Below are positions 54,297-64,000 of a DNA stretch of 64,000 nt, in pieces. The notes beneath the pieces were generated by a model. The model was not told the origin of the DNA. It ran no database searches and saw nothing but the letters and a program-made list of their open reading frames with translations. Position 1 is the first letter of the stretch, and each line of letters begins with the position of its first letter. The stretch spans positions 22,390,666 through 22,454,665 of the forward strand of contig NC_092579.1 in assembly GCF_037975245.1 (NCBI RefSeq). Direction: 5' to 3'. The DNA is from Apostichopus japonicus. Lineage: Eukaryota; Echinodermata; Holothuroidea; Aspidochirotida; Stichopodidae. The position numbers were made by a program, and so were the translations under genes.

Positions 54297-54784
54297 TATG
54301 GCAAGCCATGTGGGACAAACACTGCATAATATATCCGCGTATTAATTCGAATATATACGCGTATTAATTCGAATATACATGTGTTGTAGCCTACATGTGT
54401 AAAGTTTCGCTTTTTGAAGCGATCTCGCGAGCCCGCCAAAACATTTATCGTTGGTATATGTACACAGCAAGAGCGGAAATGTGTATATTCTAATTAATCC
54501 GTGCATATTTTGGATTTAATCCCCATATGTACTTTATTAATACGTGTATATATTCGAATTAATACGTGTATATATTCGAATTAATATATATATATATATA
54601 ATCGAATTAATACGTGTATATATTCGAATTAATACGTGTATATATTCGAATTAATACGCGGGTATATTTAAGCCATATGATTGGCTAATAATATATACGC
54701 GTATATATTCCAATTAATACACGTATAAATTCCAATTAATACGCGGATATATTATGCAGTGTTTGTCCCACATGGCTTGCCATA
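54297..54784. mobile_element. Foldback-like element: 51-bp TIRs around a minisatellite
   Basis: Positions 54297-54347 and 54734-54784 are exact reverse complements over 51 bp, starting TATGGCAAGCCATGTGGG. They are flanked by AACGAA on both sides (54291-54296 and 54785-54790), a probable 6-bp target duplication. The interior (about 54340-54385 and 54490-54735) is made of about 22-bp units containing AATTAATACGTGTATATATT and TTCGAATT, so the TIRs grade into the satellite. About 105 bp of non-repetitive sequence lies at 54385-54490. No coding frame is present. The long perfect arms indicate a recent insertion or gene-converted arms. Confidence 0.88.
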
Positions 54785-56041
54785 AACGAATGGATGCAGA
54801 CATTTTGGTAACCACGAAGTGAAGGTTTCTGTGGTTATGACGCAATTTTTCGACCAATCATGGGCGACTATTTACACATAAATGCAAAACCTGATTGGGG
54901 CAAAAATCGCCCCTCCCCGCCCTACCCTTGCAAACAGCTCGGAAAACCTACATCGTGTCGGGAAGATTGATATATTTTGCATGTACCTTTATATAGTTGA
55001 ACTCCGACTTGAGTAAGTCTAAAAATGATATCTCAGCGTCACTATATATAGTGCTTGAATTTTTAAGGTAGTTTTTATTCATTACTTTGTTGTTGTTGTC
55101 TTGTTTTTACCCTTGATGCATAACGAATATATATCAAGTTGTTTACAAAATGTTTGATAATAATAATAATAATAATATTATTATACTCCTAACAATAGGC
55201 TATAATATAAATAATAATTTCAATATTGCATTATTGCTTTACTTTCACCGAGAAAAAAAAATCGCAATCAAACCAAATATCAATTTGAAACTCCACTCCC
55301 AAATTGGCAACTCCTAACCGACATGATGTACCTCCAACACAAAAAAAGGTTGTGCACAGCTATCTGTGAAAGTTGTTCTTCACAATCCTCTACTGACATA
55401 ATAGACTTTGGAGGTGGATTTTTCTTCTCCAATTTAAACTATTTTTCTTAGTTTCCTTATAGTGTAGCCTATAAGCTCCAACAGACAAAACCAGTTTGGC
55501 GAGGGGGACCCTGTCTTTTTACATCTCTGTCCATAAATCAACTTAATTTGTAAGAATCCTGTAAAGAGCTAAACATAGGCCCGCTGTGATGATAAGATCA
55601 GTGTGAATTTGGAAGGTTTCTAACGAACCTTGAAGAAGATTTACTTTTGTTCATAGCAAAGTTGTTGATACATTATAACCAATAGTTAAATGTGTGGAAC
55701 AGAATGGGTGGTACAACACTATGTATTATATTATACAGCGACTAGATTTCGCGTAACCGGTTTAACCAAAGTTAGGCTCAACTTGGGGTCAGCGGAATCT
55801 AGAGGGACATTGATTTTAATCGTCTGGAGAGGGGTAAGGGGAGGGGTCCGTAACGACATAGGAGTCCCCGCAGGGAGTCAGTTATGTTGACACGAGTAAC
55901 ATCTCAGAAACAAACAAAAAACGAAAGTTCGACGAATTTCATCTAACCCTATATAACCATGGTGGAACTGAGGTTACTGGTGCTACTCCGTTTATATGTC
56001 GAACGGGGTGGGGGTCCGTGTACATACCTTCATTGTCCTAG
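54785..56041. other. Gene-free stretch
   Basis: An AAT/ATT trinucleotide tract lies at about 55157-55183 and G-rich patches at about 55828-55845. No gene was recognised. Confidence 0.4.
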
Positions 56042-56304
56042 CAGGGTGGATCTAGGATGTTAAAAGGGAAGGGGTGAACGGTTGGGACGGACTCCAAATA
56101 GGGGCCCTTCAATCAGAAATATTTTTAGACGTGAAATGTTGGATTCATATAGCCACAGGCAAGTTGTAAATTGAGTCGTCTGTAATTAGTTCTACATGCA
56201 AGGTTGGGCTGTAATAACGATATAATAATAATTTTTGATGTGGGATTGAAAAGGTGGGTAACACCCCTCCCCCACCCCCACACACAATCCTGTATCCGCG
56301 CCTG
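56042..56304. mobile_element. Candidate hAT-like MITE (263 bp), ends diverged
   Basis: Starts CAGGGTGGATCTAGGAT and ends with the complement of CAGGCGCGGATACAGGAT, giving imperfect inverted termini of the same type as the elements at 19821 and 37749. No 8-bp duplication was found, so the boundaries or the call may be wrong. A C-rich block lies just inside the right end, as in the other elements. Confidence 0.45.
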
Positions 56305-57471
56305 GCTAAGGGTCTATGTGTAGAGAAAGGTTGAGATCCTGGATCTGAAACCATAGTGCGGTTTACAGTTGTAATGGACTGTAATGAGTGTGTGTTATGA
56401 CTGTTACATTTACTACGCATTGCTGTTCTCTCATGCCGTAACTAAGCGTGAACTATTATCACAATTTTTAAATCGTACACTAGGACGCAATAGGTATATA
56501 CATTCTTGTACAATAATTACTGATTGGATATCGTATCCGTATATAAACCGATCGAGATCAGTGGAAAACAATAGATGTGCGGATAATCCGGGTTTTACAG
56601 CATTAAAGTGAGATAAGCCTACGTCATCATCTTTGATAAAAGAAAAAGTCGAGGTTCTATAGAGATTCTAAAGAGTTCGTATGACAGTATTTGCTTTTTA
56701 AATGATCAGACTATAATGCCAGCATTCATTCACTCAGGCTTTATCAAAAGTAATGTCGGGCACTTTTATAACGACGAATTCTTGAGAACTGAGTAACTGA
56801 ACCTAACTTTGTGCAACACTAAACCTTCTTTGTGTATATTGGTTACCTATTTGATACAAACAACCTTGACTTGCTGGTACAGAGAAACGGTGTAAAATGT
56901 TCAACAGAGCTCATTCCGCCGATTGTAACGAAGATCACATAGTCATGCATATACATTTCCGCCTTCACTTCTCCAAGCCCAAACGAATAGTACATTATTG
57001 TTCTGGTTTAGACAGATAGCTCGGAGTTTTATTCTGCAACCCTTATGCACAAGTTATTTCGAAGAGGTACTGTGAAGTTATACGCACAAAAAGGATTAAT
57101 ATACCGTACAGTGTAAACTTCACAAACTTCTTACCTTGAAGAGATACTGAATTCTGTTGGTTCTGTTTTGATGTGTTCAAATCCTTAAAGCATATTTCAT
57201 TATTTTAGAAGCGTTGTGTTACCCTGCCCAAGTTAAGTCTCATTCAATTGAATAAACTCAATCTAAATAAATTAATGACAATCTAAATGGTTAAAGACAG
57301 TTCATGCCATTAACGAAAGTTTATTATTTACCGTGACCACGACATATTACAAATCAGCAGTAATTTACATTGCTCCATGAAATTTATATAACGTGCATTT
57401 TGCTTAATCGGCAAACTTGAATGTAGCTCACACCTACATGACGTCATAATTCGCGGTACCACTTTATTGGA
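56305..57471. other. Gene-free stretch
   Basis: No coding or RNA gene was recognised. A palindromic TGACGTCA lies at 57439-57446. Confidence 0.4.
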
Positions 57472-57479
57472 AGAGGAAT

Positions 57480-58738
57480 CATAGGCGTACGAGGCGGGGG
57501 GGCAGGGGGGCAGACTGCCCCCCCCAAATTTCCAGAGGACAAGAAATTCGGGCAAAAGTCCTGAAAAATTCGGGCAGCCTAAGAGGAGAAAAAAAAAATA
57601 TATATATAAATACCGGGGGGGCACATGGGGCACGTGCCCCCCCCACTTTTCCTCAGGTTAAAAATGTGCCTTTTTTCTAGATAAAAATTGAGGTGCCTCA
57701 AGTTAGCAAGAGGCCAGGGAACCAGAATGAACACTCGGGGAGGGCCGTTTCCGGCCATCTGAGGGGTTTGTAAAACCAAAAATTTTCTAGTACGCTCCGC
57801 GCCAACCGATGGTGGCGCTCCGCTCAGATAGTCTAATTTGAATGGAAAAATATTAACAAGAAAAAAAAACTCTAATTCGGAAGATAGGCTACATTAGCAA
57901 CTAGCATGATTTCACATCATTTTGTCTCAAAAGAAAACTTGTTCCTTGTTTCCCAATTTGCGCATTGGATATTGCAGTGCTAGTATACATATTTTCTTTG
58001 AGGGGGGGGGGGGGGTGTTGATGGAGTGATGTGTATACGCAAATAAGATAATACAATAAGAGTTATAAAGGGTACTAAATATAAGGCTGCATCAGTCCAA
58101 TCGAATTTCTGCAAAGTGCCCTTTGACGACGGTGCCCCCCCCCCAGATTAAAGTGCTTCCGCCGCCCTTGACCTGGACATCCCCGACATGAGTGTATATA
58201 AGAAATATATTCTTTTTCATGGATGGTGGGGGGGGGGGAGTGCCTACAAGCCTAGAAGTACAGGTTTATCATATTCTTTGTTATATTTTATACATTTTTG
58301 TGAGACAAATTGCAGTCTCACCCGACACAGCGACATTATCCCGCCTACGTGTCGTTGAACAATGTATGTTTTTCTGGAGGTAGCTGAATACTGTGTTAAA
58401 ATAATAAATAAGGTAACTAAATAGGAGCTTAAAAAAATATACTGTCCCATTTTTCCCCTTCAAAGTGATGTTACCATTTTTTCTTCTTCTAATTTTACAA
58501 AATTTTTTGGGAAGTGTAAATTTATAAAACGTGAGATTATAAAATAAAGAATGTTTAGATGCAACTTGCAAGGCCTCAGAAGTGCCGTTTCCGGCAATCT
58601 GAGAGGCATTGTTTGCCAAAAATTTTCTTGTACGCTACGCGCCAACCGATGGTGGCGCTCCGCTTAGATAGTGTCACGGGAACTTTCGGGCACAAAAAGT
58701 TCTGCCCCCCCAAACTGAAATGGTCCCGTACGCCTATG
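57480..58738. mobile_element. hAT-like non-autonomous element (1259 bp) with 8-bp TSD
   Basis: Begins CATAGGCGTACG and ends CGTACGCCTATG, a perfect 12-bp inverted repeat. It is flanked by identical AGAGGAAT at 57472-57479 and 58739-58746. Inside, a module of about 110 bp occurs twice in direct orientation (about 57725-57835 and 58570-58675), sharing GCCGTTTCCGGC, CCAAAAATTTTCT, TACGCT and CGCCAACCGATGGTGGCGCT. A GGGGGGGCACATGGGGCACG / CCCCCCC hairpin sits at about 57614-57646, and a CTTCCGCCGCCCTTG block near 58155 may be the end of a nested element. No transposase frame is present. Confidence 0.88.
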
Positions 58739-58746
58739 AGAGGAAT

Positions 58747-59432
58747 GTACAAGCTTATGTTTCTAGAGATCTAAGGATATTAATGTATACCAATGCTCAT
58801 TGAAATACTGTGTGCATGGCACAAATAGGTCATGGCAATAATTTAGGAAACATAAGTCAAATCTGTTTTGATATATATATATATAATCATATCTATACAA
58901 CGTCAATGCTATTATATTATTATTATAACGCGCTTCTTACAAAATTGTAACACGAGGCTCTACATTGGGGGACCAAGTACCACGTTAGGATATTCTGAAA
59001 TCGCACGTGCTTCCGGATAGTACCTAGGTGTGAAATGTGTCGGATATTACTGTCCGCAAAAGCCCTTTTTTTGAAGTGAACACATTGCTGCAATCCGTTT
59101 ACCTGCCGAAGGTTAAAATTGTCTGTCGTAACATGTCCTTCCAATCTATGTTATTCCGGGATGATATTTTATGATTTAACGAGAGATATAAATCTCTTCA
59201 TTTTATGAGCATCTTACGAACATCAGTTTGACGCTAGCATAATTAATTTCACACAGAAGCGTGAAAACGAAAACTGAAAAAAATTATAAATATAAAGGTC
59301 TAGTTTCGAAAATTATAGATAGTTTAAGATCCTACTAGTCGGCAGATATTTTCGTTTTTGTAAGATTTGCCTTTTCTTAAAATCTTACGCCTTATTTTGA
59401 TATGATTTACATTCTTGAAAGGTGAGAAAGGT

Positions 59433-59436
<4 letters not shown>
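58747..59436. other. Gene-free stretch
   Basis: A short TA tract lies at about 58870-58885. No gene was recognised. Confidence 0.4.

Positions 59437-59511
<75 letters not shown>
59437..59511. repeat. (TA)n microsatellite
   Basis: About 75 bp of uninterrupted TA dinucleotides. Confidence 0.97.
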
Positions 59512-59514
<3 letters not shown>

Positions 59515-62500
59515 CAAATGATATAGGCGCTCTAATCGATATACATCGCGATATCTTAATACCGGTATAGTCATAGTCATCCTGCGTTGACCATTTCCCG
59601 AGGACACTTATCTATTTACTCTGGTTAATATACATCCGATAGTCAGCTTACTTGAATCTGTTTTCAACACTAACCCATGCCTGTATGAAGAGTGACATTT
59701 ACATTGTGTGTGAATAATAGTCATTATAACATTACAATATATTTTAAATATTGTCCCTATTGTGACATAAAGCAAAATCAGTACCTTGTTATTTCTGACT
59801 TTGCAGAACTATAATTTTCATAATTCCGCAAATCTTTTAATTTATAAGTTACACGTGAATATGCAAATCTATACAAAAAGCTATCATATTAACACCTTCC
59901 TCCTAGAGATACTTTTCTCCCGTCATATTCCAACCACTTTTTTTAATATTTCTTTTTCATATCTCGAATAGTTTGCCGGTGGCATATTTTGAAATGATTT
60001 GATTCAAATTTCTCCTTTGTTGTCTCCAAAATGGCTCGTTGACGTCAGATTGGAGAAAACAGCAGTCTCACATTTCTCGGCAATTATTTTAGATCGTAAA
60101 CAAAATTTGAAGAGAAACACCCGGCAACATTGATGTACCACAATGAAAAAAATATATATATCGAAACTTTATAGCAATTAACAGTGTGATATCGCTTAAC
60201 GAAATAGAAACCGACTTGGTCAAGTAAAATTTACAACCCGGTGTGGCCAGATTGAAAAGTAATGTTACGTTTAAATGGTACCGTAATTAAATACGTTTAA
60301 ATAGATAATACAAAAAATGGGGTGGACGGTAAGATTCGGGTGATTTTAATACAGTACGTCATAAATGGTAATTTGATGCCTTTTATTTCGGAAAAAAACG
60401 TGAAAAATCTAACCATAAACGGAAAGAAATCGAGATTTTTTACGTTACAACTGATCTCATATAACAGACATAGTTGCAAGACTGTTAATGAAAAAAACAG
60501 CAAACAATTCTCAAGTACTTGGAATATGGTATAAATAAAATGCCAGGAAATGTTCTTATAATTGGACGTGAGGAAGCATAAGCATGCAGCTGTTGGGGTG
60601 TCTTTGACACATATTACTTGCGATTCGAGTCAAAATGAACACAAAAAAATAACGATATTTCTAATCCGTGGAAGGATGAGAAACAAACAGTTCTCTCTAT
60701 GGGCAAATTACCACTTAAATTTAGTTTCAGCCTATTAATCAAATTGTTCCCAGGATTGACATATTACTTTCAGTTTAAGAAAAAGCAACAAAAACACAAC
60801 AGACTTTTCCTTTGGGATATTAAAAAAAGAAGTAAAATTGTAGTAAATTAGGTGAACATTTTTTTCTTGAAAATTAATTTTCTTTGTATGTTTGTATGTA
60901 TCGGTTTATCTGTCTCTTTGATTTTGTTTATTTTGGGGCCAGCTTGTTTTTTGTGTGAACTTGCTTGACCCTTCCCATGTGTAAGATGGTGCGACAGGGT
61001 CACTGCTCTGAGCGGGGGGGGGGGATGCAGGATTGCATGAAGGAGAGTGACACGTCTGCCCCTGGGATCATTGAAGCAAGTGCCCGTTCAAGGGGAAGGG
61101 GGCCTTAGAGTATTCTCACCCCTCCCGTATACCCCTCCCCCTTCCCATTACAGGTTATGTATTATACATTCTGAGGCACGTTTAGACTATAAATTCGGTA
61201 TAAAACTAGATGTCAACGCAAGATTGTGCTAATAACAAATATTCATTTTTTATATTTGGTTGAACTTAAAAGGGGAAGTATCCCTCCCTCCCCCACCCCC
61301 CACCCCCTCCTTGGATTTGCGTATGATACTCTTTCTTGCCATTGATTAGACATGGTATTTTTTCCATGCATTTGATTTTTGCTTGATTTTCAATCGAAAC
61401 TGTATCTATTGCATTGTTTATTTAAAATATTCCCTTTACAGTTGTCTTTGATTTCCCCTCAGATTCAAAAGATATATAGTTTTAAATGTCACGTGAGTCT
61501 CTGAAGGATTCTTGAAAATTTTCTCATGTACCCGTCTACGTATCCCTCAATTTAGAACACATATATAATATACATAACAACTTCGGGGAGTTTTTCGTTG
61601 CTAAATTGACATTTTCTTCTGACATTTTCATCTGTTGATTTTGTTTCCAACGTTGTTGATTTATTACTATGTTATACGTGAGTCGTTGACCTATACGAAA
61701 ATTGATCTTGGCAGATTATATTGATGAAATTAGCGATAATGAACTCTGGGAACGCAGGTAATCAACTTTGAAGTTTAAAATATAAAACCGATTGCCGTCG
61801 GGGAGTTTTAAAATTCTGAGACGTAAAAGGCGTGTGTAGTTTAAATATTAAAGTCCTAATGACATCCGAGGGCTGCGAAAGTTTGTAGTCGGACACAGTT
61901 AAGGGAGTCTTACAAAAACAACAACAAAAATGGGTAACGGCCAATATAATATTGACACAGCTAAATTGTTGCAAAGAGTTTGGCATTTTAAGCTAATTAT
62001 TTGCAATTAAGTTAATAACGGCAACATTTATGTTGCGAACGGGCACGAATCGGAAGCATGGTCACATAAATGTATGTCGGCTAGGAAACCTTATAATAGA
62101 ACTGAACACATCTCCTGTTGACTTACACGATAAATAACCAAGGTAATGTTGTGTCCCAGGTCTGGTATATATAGAGGTACCCACAAGATCAATGTTACCC
62201 CTCACTGGATAGCTGATACTGTAGCTTTTTTTTTTATAACAGTGAGATTCCAATGTTTTCTTCACTTGTGAACACGCCTCTTTACCCACCAGTAAACAAT
62301 GTTCCTACACTGGTCTACAATTTCCTCAATGTCCCCAATGTTCGCACTAAATATTCTTCCATTCGTGTCCTTTGATATCCAACTTCTGCACTGAGCGTGT
62401 GGAGGTCTGGGGAGGGTGGACCTGTGTGTGTGTGTGGGGGGGGGGGTGTTGTAACAAGAACCAAACCAATAGTTTAACCAGAGCGCTACTATACACTTGG

Positions 62501-63350
62501 ACAGGGTTGTAAACCTAACCAACTAATATCTGAAAAAGCAAACGGCGCACAATGTTGAGACTTATCATGGCGGTGATTTCATTGTAAACGAATGACAGTT
62601 TATAGGACATTTAATCATTTGGGTATATCCACATTTGCTCTTCCATATTTTTCTGTCACGTTTAGTCAACAAGAATTAAATTACCCTTTATGCGTCCCAT
62701 GGGTTCAACTTCATCTGTTTAAAATAGAGAACAAAACTGGGAATTAATATTCCTCGAGTAAGTTTAATCCAGTTTGGGAGCCACATGTCACACCCACAGT
62801 CCTGTCAAATTCCACATACGGTTTACGTTCAATTCTATAGAACGCTAAAAGGGTCACAGTAGGTCGTGTGTCAGTGTAGTGAATCTGCTAGTGAAATATT
62901 CAAGTCAGATTTTTAGCTTGAGGAAACTCTTATGTTGGCAATAGATAATAGATTGCAGTAGCTGTGTACTGGAGGTCTAAAATGGCCCTCTGCATGAGTT
63001 TAGGTCGCTATACATACGGTAGCTTAGACAATACACTGCCATAGTCCTTCCTATCAAACGTTACATCCTACTTCTTTAAGGTGATACAATACAGGAACGG
63101 TGCTAGACAATGACTAGGCCACTATTTCTGTGAGGAGGTATACCTCTTCTTTGATAACCTGCCCCCCTCCCCCACCCCTAACCCATTGAAAAATAAGTTA
63201 AAAATTACCCACTCAAAAATAAGTTAAAAAATGAACGACATTAAATAATCTCAATTAAGGTAGTTAAAGTGACTATTCAAGGATTATGATGTGTTTATTT
63301 AAGTCAAATAGAACATTACTTGTCCCTTCAGGGCTTCCATACTCATGATC
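59512..63350. other. Gene-free stretch with MITE fragment
   Basis: Around 62190-62400 a diverged fragment of the TTAA MITE is visible (CACTGGATAGCTGA, TTCACTTGTGAACA, CCAGTAAACAA, TTCCTACACTG, in the same order as 63460-63610). A G-run lies at about 61014-61024, a C-rich tract at about 61281-61310 and a GT tract with poly-G at about 62422-62448. A palindromic TGACGTCA lies at 60040-60047. No exon was recognised. Confidence 0.45.
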
Positions 63351-63358
63351 GGTTTTAA

Positions 63359-63826
63359 GGTAGCATACGCCCATTAAAAGCCCCATTGACTTACACACTA
63401 AATCACAAAAGTAATGTCTTCTCTAAGCCTAGATAGAAGTTTTCACTTGCTAAACGCTACCCATCACTGGATAGCTGACAAGTTGGCCTTTCATGGCACC
63501 ATCAATTTTCCGTACCATGACCATGTAGATTTTTTGCTACGAGAGCCGGAACTTTTCGTCACTTGTAAACAAACCTCTCCACTCAGTGGTAAACAAATTT
63601 CCTACGCTGCTCCTTGGAGGCCTAAAGGGGTCTAAAATTGCCTCAATTGACCCAATTTTTTAACCACATGTGCTTCCATTTATGTTCTTTAACATCAAAG
63701 CCACAAAAAAGCACATCCTAATTGATAACATAGCAAAAAAGTTGTTCTCCTGTTCCTAATTGGCACTTTTCCTGAAGGAGAACATTTGCCGCGGATTGAT
63801 ATAGAGGCTAATAGGAGTATGCCACC
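63359..63826. mobile_element. TTAA-flanked MITE (468 bp)
   Basis: Flanked on both sides by TTAA (63355-63358 and 63827-63830). It starts GGTAGCATACGCCCATTAA and ends TTAGCCTC...-type complement, reading CTAATAGGAGTATGCCACC, so the terminal inverted repeat is about 19 bp with a few mismatches. TTAA duplication is typical of piggyBac-class elements. No transposase is present. Related pieces lie at 21760, 45870, 51680, 52216 and 62190. Confidence 0.78.
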
Positions 63827-63830
63827 TTAA

Positions 63831-64000
63831 GTTAAGCAAACTCTAGTCAGGGCTTCAATTCTTCGAGAGAGAAAAAAAAAAATCAGAAATAGCTAGCGCC
63901 CTCTAAGATATATGTCGATAGTTCACAGGATTATCATGCATGGGCAGCAAAAGGGCTATACGTCATGCTATAGAAGTCTATTATACACATTATTCATTGT
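63831..64000. other. Window end, nothing recognised
   Basis: A short poly-A run occurs at about 63872-63881. No gene or repeat end was seen. Confidence 0.4.

Overview
This is a eukaryotic, AT-rich, intron-bearing genomic window. Only two protein-coding genes can be supported, both incomplete or spread over long introns, and both on the + strand. Coding exons are small, have canonical AG/GT borders, and sit among (TA)n microsatellites, long poly-G/poly-C runs, minisatellites and non-autonomous DNA transposons. The presence of Rac and a FAM167-family gene, with this repeat style, points to a metazoan. A marine invertebrate, possibly an echinoderm such as a sea cucumber, is my best guess, but the species is inferred and not proven.

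Region 1-16.9 kb: the 3' part of a Rac-type small GTPase gene. Three coding exons (11167-11284, 12195-12392, 13900-14055) encode residues 37-192 of a 192-residue Rac, ending in a CQLL prenylation box. The exons for residues 1-36 were not found in 1-11166, so they are probably upstream of the window. Positions 1-11166 would then be intron. The 3'UTR probably runs to an AATAAA at 14378 or 16878.

Region 17-42.8 kb: apparently intergenic. It holds three short hAT-like elements with terminal inverted repeats and 8-bp target duplications (19821-20186, 21188-21519, 37749-38335), a hammerhead-like Penelope-type relic (25831-25863), a copy of a tandem repeat family (30928-31330), long TA tracts, a duplicated 0.2-kb segment (39216/39713) and a tRNA-derived SINE-like sequence with a TA tail (40992-41165).

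Region 43.4-50.3 kb: a two-coding-exon FAM167-family gene (43381-43677 and 50019-50294) encoding 190 residues, interrupted by a 6.3-kb intron.

Region 50.3-64 kb: no recognised gene. It holds a second copy of the tandem family (51826-52300, with a perfect DR1 nuclear-receptor motif), a foldback-like element with 51-bp perfect terminal inverted repeats and a minisatellite interior (54297-54784), a 1.26-kb hAT-like element with perfect 8-bp target duplications (57480-58738), and a TTAA-flanked MITE (63359-63826) with relics elsewhere. No CRISPR, operon, rRNA or intact transposase/reverse transcriptase is visible. I did not find a convincing new biological system. The most unusual structures are the foldback/minisatellite element and the family of modular hAT-like elements.
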